From Mucilaginibacter sabulilitoris (GTDB taxonomy: Bacteria > Bacteroidota > Bacteroidia > Sphingobacteriales > Sphingobacteriaceae), in the NCBI RefSeq assembly GCF_034262375.1, contig NZ_CP139558.1, forward strand, positions 5,952,001 through 6,016,000: DNA of 64,000 bases. The letters are read 5' to 3'. Shown here in pieces: positions 23,916-33,044 of this stretch (within the stretch, counting starts at the first letter, position 1; every line of letters begins with the position of its first letter). The translations under genes and the position numbers were made by a program. The notes beneath the pieces are model-generated. The model was given only the letters and a program-made list of their open reading frames with translations. It was not told the origin of the DNA and did no database searches.

Positions 23916-26207
23916 CTATTTATGCTTTGACCCCATATAAAAGGTGATCTCGCCGCCATTCATAATATCGGCATGGCTGATGAATAAACCGGTGAGTATT
24001 TTACCATTCAATACCATTCTTTGTACATAAACATTCTTCGAACTTTGATTTTTAACATTAATGGTGAATGTTTTTCCATTGTCAAGGTTAATAACCGCGC
24101 CATTAACCGCCGGGCTTCCGATGGAATACTGATCTGAACCGGGAGCTACCGGGTAAAAGCCCAACGAGCTGAATATATACCAGGCGCTCATCTGACCGGT
24201 ATCATCATTACCTCCCAAACCATCAGGTGTTGGTTTGTACATGCGCGGCAATATCATGCGGATGCGTTCCTGTGTTTTCCAGGGTTTGTCTGTCCAGTTA
24301 TAAAGATAAGCAACATGGTGAGATGGCTCATTACCATGCACATAGTTACCGATGATGCCATCGCGGGTAATGTCCTCTGTTTCGGCAAAATACTTATCGG
24401 GCAGGTCCATGGTAAATAGCGAATCGAGGTAACCTACAAAACGCTTGTTACCCCCCATCAGCTTAATAAGCCCTTCGGGATCCTGAGGTGCAAACAGGGT
24501 ATAATTCCAGGAGTTGCCCTCAATAAAGCCTTCATTAATAGTGCTCAACGGGTCAAACTTCTGGCGGAAACTACCATTGGCCAGTTTGGGACGCATAAAG
24601 CCTGCTTTGGCATCATACACATTTTTATAGTTTTGCGAGCGTTTGATAAACTCTTCGTAAATATCATTGCGGTTCAGCTTTTTTGCCATTTGCGCTATGG
24701 CCCAGTCGTCAAAGGCATATTCTAAGGTCGACGATACCGATACACCACTTTTTTCGTCGGGAATATAACCCATATCAATGTACGAACCGATGCCCTCATA
24801 ATCCCTGTGGCGGGCGGTAGCCACACAGGCGTCAAGCGCTTTATTGGCATCAAACGGGGCATTGCCCTTTACTACGGCATCGGCTAATACAACTACGCTA
24901 TGATAGCCGCTCATGCACCAATTTTCGTTACCTGAATTTGACCATATAGGCAGCATTTTCTCCGGGCTCTGGTCAAAATGTACCAGCATAGATTGCACCA
25001 TATCGGCATTGCGTTTAGGGTCAATAATATTAAACAGCGGGTGCAGGGCGCGGTAGGTATCCCACATCGAGAAGGTGGTATAGTTGGTAAAGCCATCGGC
25101 TTTGTGTACATTCTGATCAAGACCTTTGTACTGGCCATCCGCATCCATATAAATGGTTGGATTGATCATGGCATGATACATGGAGGTATAAAAATTCTCT
25201 TTGGTTTCCTTGCTGCCTTGTATCACAATTTTATGCAGTTCGTTTTCCCATTGCTGCTGGCCATCGTTCTTTACCTTGTCAAAATCCCAGCCTGGTATTT
25301 CAGTACGCATGTTATTCAGCGCGCCATCCATACTCACCGGTGACAGTGCGAATTTGATCTTGATCTTTTCGCCCTCTTCGGTTTTAAAATCAAAATAGCT
25401 CCTGATCTGGCGACCGGCTATTTCCGGGAAGTTTTTAGTTTGATTAAATTTGCCCCAGAAACCACCGTACACCTGCCGCTTATCGTACTTTTTGTAGCCG
25501 TGCTGAAAAAATGGTTTAGAAAAGCTCATGGCAAAATACAGCGAACGGGTGCGGGCCCAGCCGCTTGTTTGACGATAACCTACTACCGTAGAGTCATTCA
25601 ACACTTTCATGTAAGTCCAGACGTTTTTATCGGGGTAATTATAAATACCAGCCATCAGATCTAATATGATATGCGATTGATCCGACTTGGGGAAAGTGTA
25701 CTGATGGAAACCCACACGTGTGCTGGTGGTCATTTCGGCTATAATGTTGCTTTCATCAAGCTTTACTTTGTAATAGTTGGCTTCGGTAACCTCGTTCTGA
25801 TGAGAAAACGCCGAACGGTAACCACTGCCTGGTTTATCAGCCGTACCGGGATTTAGTTTTAAGGCGCCGACGGTTGGCATAATTAAAAAGTCGCCCAGGT
25901 CAGAGTGACCCGTACCGCTAAAATGGGTGTGACTAAAACCGACTATCGTTTTATCGTCGTACTGGTAACCGGCGCAGTACTTATATACATCGGGGTTATA
26001 CTTGCCATTGAGTTCATAACCGACGGTATCCGTTTCCGGACTTAGTTGCACCATTCCAAATGGCACTGTAGCTCCGGGGTAAGTATGGCCCATTCGCTGG
26101 GTACCTATAATAGGGTTTACGTATTGTACCAGTTTCTCTGCAGGGAGGTTTTGTGCACCAGCCCTAAGGGCAGCGCCTAATAAAAAAGCAGTGAATAATT
26201 GTTTCAT
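23916..26207 (-). CDS. Secreted GH92 alpha-mannosidase
   Basis: 763 residues. The signal peptide runs to LRAGAQ (about 19). The family signature begins YVNPIIGTQRMGHTYPGA (about 28-46) with YKYCAGYQYDD and FSHTHFSGTGHSD. The catalytic (alpha/alpha)6 domain contains SMWDTYRALHP, ENWCMSGYHS and EGNSWNYTLFAPQD, and the conserved acid cluster in GGNDDTGQMSAWYIFSSLG. GH92 enzymes are calcium-dependent inverting alpha-mannosidases, mostly alpha-1,2. The small residue between DD and GQMS is Thr instead of the frequent Cys. It lies 46 nt downstream of the fucosidase gene on the same strand and is probably cotranscribed. Confidence 0.95.
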   Translation of the reverse strand: MKQLFTAFLLGAALRAGAQNLPAEKLVQYVNPIIGTQRMGHTYPGATVPFGMVQLSPETDTVGYELNGKYNPDVYKYCAGYQYDDKTIVGFSHTHFSGTGHSDLGDFLIMPTVGALKLNPGTADKPGSGYRSAFSHQNEVTEANYYKVKLDESNIIAEMTTSTRVGFHQYTFPKSDQSHIILDLMAGIYNYPDKNVWTYMKVLNDSTVVGYRQTSGWARTRSLYFAMSFSKPFFQHGYKKYDKRQVYGGFWGKFNQTKNFPEIAGRQIRSYFDFKTEEGEKIKIKFALSPVSMDGALNNMRTEIPGWDFDKVKNDGQQQWENELHKIVIQGSKETKENFYTSMYHAMINPTIYMDADGQYKGLDQNVHKADGFTNYTTFSMWDTYRALHPLFNIIDPKRNADMVQSMLVHFDQSPEKMLPIWSNSGNENWCMSGYHSVVVLADAVVKGNAPFDANKALDACVATARHRDYEGIGSYIDMGYIPDEKSGVSVSSTLEYAFDDWAIAQMAKKLNRNDIYEEFIKRSQNYKNVYDAKAGFMRPKLANGSFRQKFDPLSTINEGFIEGNSWNYTLFAPQDPEGLIKLMGGNKRFVGYLDSLFTMDLPDKYFAETEDITRDGIIGNYVHGNEPSHHVAYLYNWTDKPWKTQERIRMILPRMYKPTPDGLGGNDDTGQMSAWYIFSSLGFYPVAPGSDQYSIGSPAVNGAVINLDNGKTFTINVKNQSSKNVYVQRMVLNGKILTGLFISHADIMNGGEITFYMGSKHK

Positions 26208-26253
26208 GTTATATTGTTAGTCTTTTCCCATAAGGAAGATGGAAAATCATTTA

Positions 26254-27660
26254 TTATCTTCTTTCGTTATAAACGCCTACCTCGGCAATGGACGCCTGAT
26301 GGTCAGACGCGTCAACAGATACCCTAAGCTTGCTTCCCCAGATACGATCAAAACGGAATATTTTTACCCGGCCCTTATTTTCTCCCGAAAAAATTGGCTT
26401 CCAGGTACCGTTATCACAATATTCGATATGCAGGCTGGTGATATTTGGTTTTTCTTCGGTAATGGCAATGGCATTAAAGCCCTGATCTCTGTCGAAGGTA
26501 ATTTCATACCAGGGTTTCTTTACCGTTGAATTGGATACCCATGATGATTTAAAATCGTCATCGTTGGCAAAGTCCATAATGTTCATATCATCACTCCAGC
26601 TTGAATTGGAGAACTGGTTTTTAGCTAGGTTATGTGAAATGATCGGTGCATCCAGCTTAGGAAGCTTAGCCACCGGGCCTTCATTTTTCCACATTTCCCC
26701 TATCTTTTTCAGGGCTGCCAGCGCGTTGTCATCAATAAGGCCATCACGATTGGGTGCAACATTCAGAATGAAATTACAATCAACATTATTAAACGGAATG
26801 ATATTATCGTTTACCAACTTAACGGGGTCTTTAACCGCGTCGGTAGGATCAGACAAGTTCCAGAACCAATGCTTTTGCAGCGGATAGCATGACAATGCCG
26901 GCATATTATTATTTTCTTTTGAAATATGCTGACCCGCACCCTGTTCGTAGGTTTTAATATCGGTATAAAACATACCTTCCGCTGGATATTTAGCACCATT
27001 CAAATCCATAACCAAACAATTGGGCTGTAATGATTTTACCAGTCGGTATATTTCTTCAAACGGAACATCATCATAGGTTATTCTTGACCATGGGGCATCC
27101 CAGCCATCAATAATCAACGCGCCTATATCGCCGTATTTGGTTAACAACTCGGTAATCTGCGCCTTGATCATATCAACATGTTTGCGGGTTATACCATTTG
27201 GCCTTAACCTGTGGTGAGTATCAAGAATAGAATAGTATAAAAACACCTTTAGCCCGTTAGCCCTGAAAGCATCGGCATATTCTTTAACCACATCACGTTT
27301 TAACGGGCTGTTCATTACATTATAATCGGTGGTTTTAGTGTCCCAGATGCAAAAACCACTGTGATGTTTTGTAGTAATGCAGCCATAGCTCATATGTGCC
27401 GATTTAGCTGCTTTTGCCCATTGGTCGCAATTAAGTTTGGTAGGATTAAATATAGCCGGCGATGCTTCCGGATCGGCCCAATCCTGATCAAGATAGGTAG
27501 GAATATTAAAATGGATGAACATGCCGAAACGCAGGTCAACAAACTCCTGCTGCAATTGCGCAAGGCTTTTTACCGGTTTATTACTTTGTGCTTTTAAAAT
27601 AACAGGCAAACTGCAAAGCAACGCGATGCAAAGGGTTTTTATAAGGCTTTTGAATTTCAT
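26254..27660 (-). CDS. Secreted GH29 alpha-L-fucosidase with C-terminal F5/8-type domain
   Basis: 468 residues with a signal peptide (about 8-24, LCIALLCSLPVILKAQ). The GH29 barrel spans about 30-335: RFGMFIHFN, ITTKHHSGFCIWDTKTTDYNV, RDVVKEYADAFRANGLKVFLYYS, the nucleophile region GALIIDGWDAPW and NCDQ-type substrate contacts. The last 120 residues form an F5/8-C-like carbohydrate-binding domain (SNSSWSDDMNIMDF, SSWVSNSTVKKPWYEITFDRD). The enzyme removes alpha-L-fucose. It is first in the minus-strand pair fucosidase - GH92, behind a possible promoter at 27710-27741. Confidence 0.92.
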   Translation of the reverse strand: MKFKSLIKTLCIALLCSLPVILKAQSNKPVKSLAQLQQEFVDLRFGMFIHFNIPTYLDQDWADPEASPAIFNPTKLNCDQWAKAAKSAHMSYGCITTKHHSGFCIWDTKTTDYNVMNSPLKRDVVKEYADAFRANGLKVFLYYSILDTHHRLRPNGITRKHVDMIKAQITELLTKYGDIGALIIDGWDAPWSRITYDDVPFEEIYRLVKSLQPNCLVMDLNGAKYPAEGMFYTDIKTYEQGAGQHISKENNNMPALSCYPLQKHWFWNLSDPTDAVKDPVKLVNDNIIPFNNVDCNFILNVAPNRDGLIDDNALAALKKIGEMWKNEGPVAKLPKLDAPIISHNLAKNQFSNSSWSDDMNIMDFANDDDFKSSWVSNSTVKKPWYEITFDRDQGFNAIAITEEKPNITSLHIEYCDNGTWKPIFSGENKGRVKIFRFDRIWGSKLRVSVDASDHQASIAEVGVYNERR

Positions 27661-28298
27661 TATAATTAATTGGGTTTACTTAAATAGTTGAATTTCGGCA
27701 TAAACAGCCCAAAGCTTGTCTAATATTTTTTCCGGTTTCAAGGCAAAGAACAGTCGTAAAAAAGTGTTTTTCCATTTGGATAAATAATTGCTAAATATAT
27801 GCGTTATGAAGCTCAAAATTCAGTTTACACAGCGTAAAAATGTCCGGACATAAAAAAACTTGACACAGCTTATTAACACTGTGCCGAGTTAGTGGATTAT
27901 TTTAAATGGGGTATCAATTCAATGTATAAGCAAATTATCAGCTATTGATAAATCGTTTTACCAAAGTAAATACATTTTTCCTTTTAAAAGAAATAACAAG
28001 TCAAAAAAATCATATTAATTTTCTTAAGACTTTAGCAATCCGTTAGCCATCGCTTTATTAATACACCCTCAGCCATTTAAAACAATTGATAGGAAGGTAT
28101 TGGGTAATCTCCATGATTACGGTAATATATTGGCAGGGAGTAATGGGCATAAACCCAGCCTGGCAGTTAAAATATAAATTCATCAAACCGGGTCATTTGC
28201 TTCTTAACCTTAAAACAATTAACAATTTTATTCAGGATAATACTATGTTATGCTGGTTTGATATTAATAATGTGACTTTCCGTAGGTTTTAGACACAA
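27661..28298. other. Gene-poor 638-bp intergenic stretch
   Basis: I see no convincing gene. It holds the possible promoter of the fucosidase operon at its left end, the 10-bp palindrome TGTCCGGACA at 27841-27850, and a small CACAG / CTGTG hairpin (27864-27883). The rest is A/T-rich. A 68-codon open frame at 28086-28292 has no supporting features. Confidence 0.6.
27710..27741 (-). promoter_or_regulatory. Possible promoter of the GH29-GH92 operon
   Basis: On the minus strand a TTG (27739-27741) is followed after 21 nt by AAGCTTTG (27710-27717), a 7/8 match to TAnnTTTG. Its position about 50 nt upstream of the start fits. Confidence 0.4.
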
Positions 28299-29075
28299 TC
28301 AGCTCACAAAATTGTGGCGTAAAAAGGCTTCCCAGGTTATATTACCGTAACTGTTTGTTGGCCAGATATTGTTTTCAGAACGGTAACGGTCATATTCTTC
28401 GTTCCGGATAGGTTTTATCTTTAGTTCGTCATTACGATTGAGCACATTAAGATAAGTTTTGGCCATTTCCTCAAACCTGAGCAACTCGGGGCCGCCGATG
28501 CCGCGTACCAGGCCGACGGGCTCGCGCTGGGCCATATCAACCAGGAGCGTAGCAGCCTCCTTCACTTCTATCGATTGAAAATGCATCCCATCCGGAATGG
28601 CTATGACACCATCCTTTTTATCGAATGTTTTAAGTATGGTGAGCACATAATTATGAAACTGCGTAGTACGCAAAACAGAAAACGGGATTCCGCTTGCCGC
28701 TATCATTTGTTCCACTTTTATTTTGGTTTGATAGTACTCATAATTGCTCTTATCTACATTAATAATAGAAATATAAATAAAATGGAGGGTTTTGTTCCTG
28801 TTTATAGCACCCAGCAAGTTTTGTGTGCCCTTAATGTCAACGCTCCGCGTATCTTTCGGGTTGCTCGCGCAATGAATAATAATATCTGCATTTTCGGTAG
28901 CCTCTATGAGGCCGGAATTTGAAGCCAGATCGCCCTTGATTAATTGCACACCATCAGGTACCGAGCTATTTTTCTTTGAACTCAATACGGTAACTTCATA
29001 ATTAAGGGCAATCAGCTGATCAACAACTTCTCTGCCCAGCAAACCGGTACCTCCTGTTACTAATACATTTTTCAT
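28299..29075 (-). CDS. NmrA-like / atypical SDR NAD(P)-binding protein
   Basis: 258 residues. The Rossmann start VLVTGGTGLLGREVV (4-18) has the GxxGxxG pattern of atypical SDRs. DLASNSG and ADIIIHCASNP follow, and the active-site region YYQTKIKVEQMI has the Tyr-x-x-x-Lys motif, which some NmrA-like proteins lack. FSVLRTTQFHNYVL is typical of the NAD(P)H-binding DUF2867/NmrA-like group. It is probably a redox sensor or small-molecule reductase in the cytosol. It may share a transcript with the NTF2-like gene 47 nt upstream. Confidence 0.85.
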   Translation of the reverse strand: MKNVLVTGGTGLLGREVVDQLIALNYEVTVLSSKKNSSVPDGVQLIKGDLASNSGLIEATENADIIIHCASNPKDTRSVDIKGTQNLLGAINRNKTLHFIYISIINVDKSNYEYYQTKIKVEQMIAASGIPFSVLRTTQFHNYVLTILKTFDKKDGVIAIPDGMHFQSIEVKEAATLLVDMAQREPVGLVRGIGGPELLRFEEMAKTYLNVLNRNDELKIKPIRNEEYDRYRSENNIWPTNSYGNITWEAFLRHNFVS

Positions 29076-29122
29076 TTTGTTAATTTTATGGATTATCTAA
29101 TTGCATCAAAAATCAGATGTGT

Positions 29123-29482
29123 TTATTTTTTTTTTTGCTCCAGAACAGGTCTCGGGTCGAATATCACATTAAGCGAACTTATTTTACCTCCTTTCAGATG
29201 ATACCATCCGCAACCAAATATGGTAACGCCACCCATATCCAGGTCATAAAACAGGCATACGTCATTGTCTTCGGCTATGGTCTTTTTCAAATCATATTTG
29301 AATTTCATTTTCTCCATGTCGCTCATATATGCCTCAGCACCATCACGTGAACCCAATACACCTTTAAAGGTCATCTCTTTAGTAAGATATTTACCGGCGG
29401 TTGCAAAATCCTCTTCATTAAGCGCATTAATAAAAGCAAGTACTACCTCTTTTGCCGATTGTTTATCGGTATTATTTTTCAT
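29123..29482 (-). CDS. SnoaL-like / NTF2-fold protein
   Basis: 119 residues. AKEVVLAFINALNEEDFATAGKYL is the first helix pair and hallmark of the NTF2 cone; YMSDMEKMKFKYDLKK and CLFYDLDMGGVTIFGCGWYHLKGGKISSL-type strands complete it (segments near residues 55-105). No catalytic residues can be named. Its neighbour, the NmrA-like oxidoreductase, is on the same strand, which hints at joint handling of a small aromatic or reactive compound. Confidence 0.82.
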   Translation of the reverse strand: MKNNTDKQSAKEVVLAFINALNEEDFATAGKYLTKEMTFKGVLGSRDGAEAYMSDMEKMKFKYDLKKTIAEDNDVCLFYDLDMGGVTIFGCGWYHLKGGKISSLNVIFDPRPVLEQKKK

Positions 29483-29546
29483 AATATATAATTATTCGGT
29501 TTTTGATATTATATAATAATTAAAAAAATTACTTAATGTTTCAGAA

Positions 29547-29600
29547 TATTAAAAAAACAAAAGGGTATGTTAATACCGATGCATTAACAATACCCTTATA
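29547..29600 (-). terminator. Terminator of the TonB-dependent receptor operon
   Basis: On the minus strand, AAGGGTATTGTTAAT pairs with ATTAACATACCCTT (one mismatch) around an 8-nt loop and is followed by TTGTTTTTTT. It lies just after the 85-residue gene. Confidence 0.85.
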
Positions 29601-29627
29601 TTAACTTGTTATGAAGAAGTTACGTTG

Positions 29628-29885
29628 TTAAGGATGCTTTTGCTCCTGCCGGTAAGTAGTATCGCACCGCGACCAGGGACAGTTATTACCTTTAAAGCGA
29701 TTAAAGTTATTACGCACCGCCATGATATTAGTTGCAATAAAAAGTACAATGATTAAAATAGCCGCTACTTTTGTTATAACAGCCAGTGCAGGCCTTTTTG
29801 AAAATCCGCCAAAAACATAGCCAATTATGAATACCATACAGGTAACAAACAGTATCCGTATGATGATGATGAATCCAAATCCCAT
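29628..29885 (-). CDS. Small membrane protein, hypothetical
   Basis: 85 residues with two predicted membrane helices (about 4-27, FIIIIRILFVTCMVFIIGYV; about 36-57, VITKVAAILIIVLFIATNI) joined by a basic loop. The last 25 residues are polar with two Cys (NNCPWSRCDT). I recognise no family. It is third in a minus-strand run after the TonB-dependent receptor and the 216-residue secreted protein, 25 nt from the latter, and is followed by a strong terminator. Confidence 0.65.
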   Translation of the reverse strand: MGFGFIIIIRILFVTCMVFIIGYVFGGFSKRPALAVITKVAAILIIVLFIATNIMAVRNNFNRFKGNNCPWSRCDTTYRQEQKHP

Positions 29886-29910
29886 GATTATAAAACTTAA
29901 GGGTTAAAAA

Positions 29911-30561
29911 TTATTTATATTTATTTAAAAGCTCCTGATCTTCTGTCTTTCCCCAGTGCGGGGTTACACCCTTTTCGGCGTTATCAAGCAATTTAAGGCT
30001 TTGTGCTGCCAGCTGTTTTGCCAAAGCTTTATCACCACCCCACATTTTGGGGGTGTTGTATTTAAACCAGGCCGCCAGGTAAATTGCCCTCGGATTATCA
30101 GGATTTAACTGCTTTGCAGCATTCAAAAATTGCTGGGCAATTGGTCCGTATTTCGGCCCATAGGTCATGGGATTTATAAATACTCTACCCTGATTGAGCA
30201 TACTTATTACCGTATATACTTCTGAAAGCTCCTTTTTCTGATTATTCTTATCCAAAAGCGATTCGGCAGCTTTTGCCTGCGCTTCGCCACGGTTGCTGTA
30301 TGGCTCTATCGATTCGCCATCATCCTGTAACAGAAAACCTATTTTGGCATTACAATAAGCCGCGTAATAATTGGGTAGCCAGTCTTTGGGTTGTGCGGCA
30401 GCTATTTTCACAAATTCTTTTTCAAGTGTTTCATAATCCTTAGCTGTTTTGGCCTGATCAAGTTTAGTTACGGCGCTTTGCAAAGCGCCTGAGTTTTGCT
30501 GGGCAGATGCTGATAAAAACAACAACATTATTGCCAGACCGGAGATGATTAATTTTTTCAT
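29911..30561 (-). CDS. Secreted TPR-like hypothetical protein
   Basis: 216 residues with a signal peptide (about 4-21, LIISGLAIMLLFLSASAQ). The mature part is helical with TPR-like spacing: LDQAKTAKDYETLEKEFVKIAAAQPKDWLPNYY-type helices near 35-70 and AAKQLNPDNPRAIYLAAWFKY near 150-170. It has no catalytic residue pattern. It is encoded 25 nt after the TonB-dependent receptor gene; similar pairs occur in Bacteroidota, and a periplasmic partner role is plausible but unproven. Confidence 0.75.
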   Translation of the reverse strand: MKKLIISGLAIMLLFLSASAQQNSGALQSAVTKLDQAKTAKDYETLEKEFVKIAAAQPKDWLPNYYAAYCNAKIGFLLQDDGESIEPYSNRGEAQAKAAESLLDKNNQKKELSEVYTVISMLNQGRVFINPMTYGPKYGPIAQQFLNAAKQLNPDNPRAIYLAAWFKYNTPKMWGGDKALAKQLAAQSLKLLDNAEKGVTPHWGKTEDQELLNKYK

Positions 30562-30586
30562 TGCTGATTGATTTTATATGTATGTT

Positions 30587-32830
30587 TTAATTAAGATTGT
30601 TATCGAGGATGTCACTTGTACGGTCAATACCAAAGCTCATAAAGAATCCTGCGTACACATACCTTGCTGCAGGCAGTGTTATGGGTAATTTAATGCTGCC
30701 GTCAGCATTATAGTTATAGCCAAACACCTGGTTGGTGCCCAATAAATTATTAACCCCTATGCTGACACCCGAAAATGGCTTTTGCTTCCAGCTTTTAAAC
30801 AGCGATATGAGGTAGGCCAGCTGCAGGTTAATTACATTATAACCTTTGGTTGTGCCTTGGTCATAGATATGGTAGGCCTTATCAGGGTTGTTGTACCTGA
30901 TATTATAATAAGGCCGCCCCGTAGCAAACGCGTACGAAATATTTAAATAAGTATTGATTTCGGGAAAGCTCTTTTTTATGGCTGCGGTGGCTGTATGCGG
31001 TGCCGCAAAGGTTGGTTTTATTTCATCCGGATAGTTCAGATAATCACGTTTGGTATCCAGGTAGGTGTAACTGATCCAGTAATCGAGATTTTTGATGGAT
31101 TTTTTATCCCTGAAAAAAAGCTCAATTCCGCGCGCGTAACCTTTTCCGGTTGTACTAATAGCCGGATCTGTTTTAAGCAGATCATGATATTTCTTGTAAT
31201 ATGCCTCAACCCTAAAAAAACGGTTATGCGCCTTTTTGGTATAGTTTAACACATAATGAGCAGCCCTGGAGAAATTAAGATCAGTAGTTTGATACAAGTA
31301 CTCGTTTTGTGGTTCCTGGTAAAACACGCCATAGGCAAGATTGAACTGACCGCCATCTGGTAAACGATAAGCCAAACTTGCCCTCGGCGCTATCTCCCAT
31401 TTGCTGAGTAATGAAGAATGCTCTGCACGCACACCTACTTTGGCAGCTAAATTATTGGCCAGGTAAATATCTCCTTCTGCAAATGCCGCTGTTAAGTTAT
31501 CGGTAAGGGCAATGGTGGTATCATTGCTCATGCCATGATCTTTTGAATAAAAATGCTCGCCGCCAAACCGCAAAGCCTGGTTATGCGGAAGCATACGGGT
31601 AAATACTATACGGCCCTGCGCAAAATCAGTATTAATAAGCCGGTGGTAATTTTTCGAGTTAAAAGGTTCCTTTGGCACATTAACTATTTGGCCACTGGCA
31701 TCAGTCAGGTTTTGGATAATATTAACCCGATTATAGCTATAAGCAACGCCAGCATCCAATTTCCAGTCGTTGTTAAGGTAGTCGCGGTAGCTTAAATTGT
31801 TGTAGACATTGGTGCCTTTTACCTGATAACCGGAGCGCAGGGCCGCGCTATCAATATCAGGGTTGCGCATACCAACATCGCTGGTGCTCCAGTTGGTATA
31901 AAACTTGAGCATTCCGGTTTTACCGGTTTTTATCCTGAAGTTGGCATCACCGCCAAGGTAAACCGGTCCGCTGAAATAGTTAACGCGTTGGGATATAACA
32001 GCGTTGTACCATGCCTGATTGTTATAGCTCAGACTTACACCATAACTACTTTTCTTGTTCCGGGCCAGTTTCTGCATCCCGACGCCCATGCCTGCCGAAA
32101 ACACATGAAATGAACCTGATGATTTATCTGGCAGGTCAACACTCTCCATGATCAGGGCACTACTCATAGCCTGGCCATATAATGCCGAATATCCCCCCGA
32201 GCTGAACAATATCCCACTAAATAATGAAGGGTTGATCCGGGCATATTGCTGCAAACCGGGCACCGCTGGGTAGTTGGGGTTTTTAACTAACATGCCGTCA
32301 ATAAACTGCCTGGTTTCGTCGCCGGTGCCGCCTCTCACAAACAAACCTTCACGTTCGCCTATTTGCTGCGCTCCGGGTAGCGAACGAAGCGCTAAAGCAA
32401 TATCGGCGTTATTACCGGCAACCGTAAATGCATCCATAGCGGTTAATGATGCCCCTTTTGCCTTATCGCTGGCCTCAAATGAACCTGCGCTTATAATTAC
32501 CTCATTAAGTGATTGGGCATTGGGTTCCATAACCAGATCAAGACTGATGGCAGAATCGGCAATGGTAATTTCTTTTCTTAAAGACTTATACCCAACCGAG
32601 GTTACCAGCAATATCTGTTTGCCTGTTGCTTTTGTTAGTATGCTGAATTTACCTGCGCTGTCGGTTTTTGTTCCTTCACCGCTTGATTTTATTGATATTC
32701 CTGCAAAGGGAATAGCGTCGCCAATATTGTTTTTCACCACTCCTGAAATACGTTGCTGGGCAAAAACAAGCTGCGATATCAGCAACGGTACTAATGCAAG
32801 TATTATATGTTTTATGACATTGTTTTTCAT
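30587..32830 (-). CDS. TonB-dependent outer-membrane receptor with carboxypeptidase-like N-domain
   Basis: 747 residues. The signal peptide ends near LVFAQ (25). A CarboxypepD_reg-like domain (about 27-110, ISGVVKNNIGDAIPFAGI) is followed by a plug domain (about 115-220, DIALALRSLPGAQQIGEREGLFVRGG) and a 22-strand-type barrel ending in a C-terminal aromatic strand. It is smaller than SusC proteins (about 1000 or more) and lacks a SusD partner, so it may import a metal complex, a vitamin or a small oligomer. A -7-like element read on minus (32864-32871, TAGTTTTG) lies 34 nt upstream. It leads the three-gene operon ending at 29628. Confidence 0.9.
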   Translation of the reverse strand: MKNNVIKHIILALVPLLISQLVFAQQRISGVVKNNIGDAIPFAGISIKSSGEGTKTDSAGKFSILTKATGKQILLVTSVGYKSLRKEITIADSAISLDLVMEPNAQSLNEVIISAGSFEASDKAKGASLTAMDAFTVAGNNADIALALRSLPGAQQIGEREGLFVRGGTGDETRQFIDGMLVKNPNYPAVPGLQQYARINPSLFSGILFSSGGYSALYGQAMSSALIMESVDLPDKSSGSFHVFSAGMGVGMQKLARNKKSSYGVSLSYNNQAWYNAVISQRVNYFSGPVYLGGDANFRIKTGKTGMLKFYTNWSTSDVGMRNPDIDSAALRSGYQVKGTNVYNNLSYRDYLNNDWKLDAGVAYSYNRVNIIQNLTDASGQIVNVPKEPFNSKNYHRLINTDFAQGRIVFTRMLPHNQALRFGGEHFYSKDHGMSNDTTIALTDNLTAAFAEGDIYLANNLAAKVGVRAEHSSLLSKWEIAPRASLAYRLPDGGQFNLAYGVFYQEPQNEYLYQTTDLNFSRAAHYVLNYTKKAHNRFFRVEAYYKKYHDLLKTDPAISTTGKGYARGIELFFRDKKSIKNLDYWISYTYLDTKRDYLNYPDEIKPTFAAPHTATAAIKKSFPEINTYLNISYAFATGRPYYNIRYNNPDKAYHIYDQGTTKGYNVINLQLAYLISLFKSWKQKPFSGVSIGVNNLLGTNQVFGYNYNADGSIKLPITLPAARYVYAGFFMSFGIDRTSDILDNNLN

Positions 32831-32863
32831 GGCCAGTTAGTCTGTTGTAGTACTATTTACAAT

Positions 32864-32871
32864 CAAAACTA
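32864..32871 (-). promoter_or_regulatory. Possible -7 element of the receptor operon
   Basis: TAGTTTTG on the minus strand matches TAnnTTTG exactly, 34 nt before the receptor start. The -33 region lacks a clear TTG. Confidence 0.4.
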
Positions 32872-32966
32872 TAAGGCGATGCATTACCTTTTTTGGAGAG
32901 TAGACAAGACGGGGAAGTGTAGCGACAAAAGCGGAAAAGTTCGATGAAAAAAATGAGAAAAATATT

Positions 32967-33009
32967 TTAGTAACCAAAAGGTTTCATATATATTTGTAAC
33001 CAAACGGTT
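32967..33009 (+). promoter_or_regulatory. Promoter with two AACC-N4-GGTT operators for the SRPBCC gene
   Basis: Two 12-bp palindromic sites, AACCAAAAGGTT (32972-32983) and AACCAAACGGTT (32998-33009), lie 26 bp apart. Between them is the exact -7 element TATATTTG (32989-32996). The extended repeat GTAACCAAANGGTTTC is identical at both but for one base. A dimeric repressor bound at both sites would cover the -7 element and the start site. Confidence 0.7.
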
Positions 33010-33044
33010 TCCTAACTATTAAAGGGCAACCAAAACCGACGAGT

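Noticed and set aside
28086..28292. 68-codon open frame in the large intergenic gap
   Set aside because: No recognisable motif, signal or conserved-looking start, and the composition matches surrounding non-coding DNA.
32274..32840. 188-codon frame on the plus strand
   Set aside because: Antisense to the receptor's plug and N-terminal domain; no start signal or domain.
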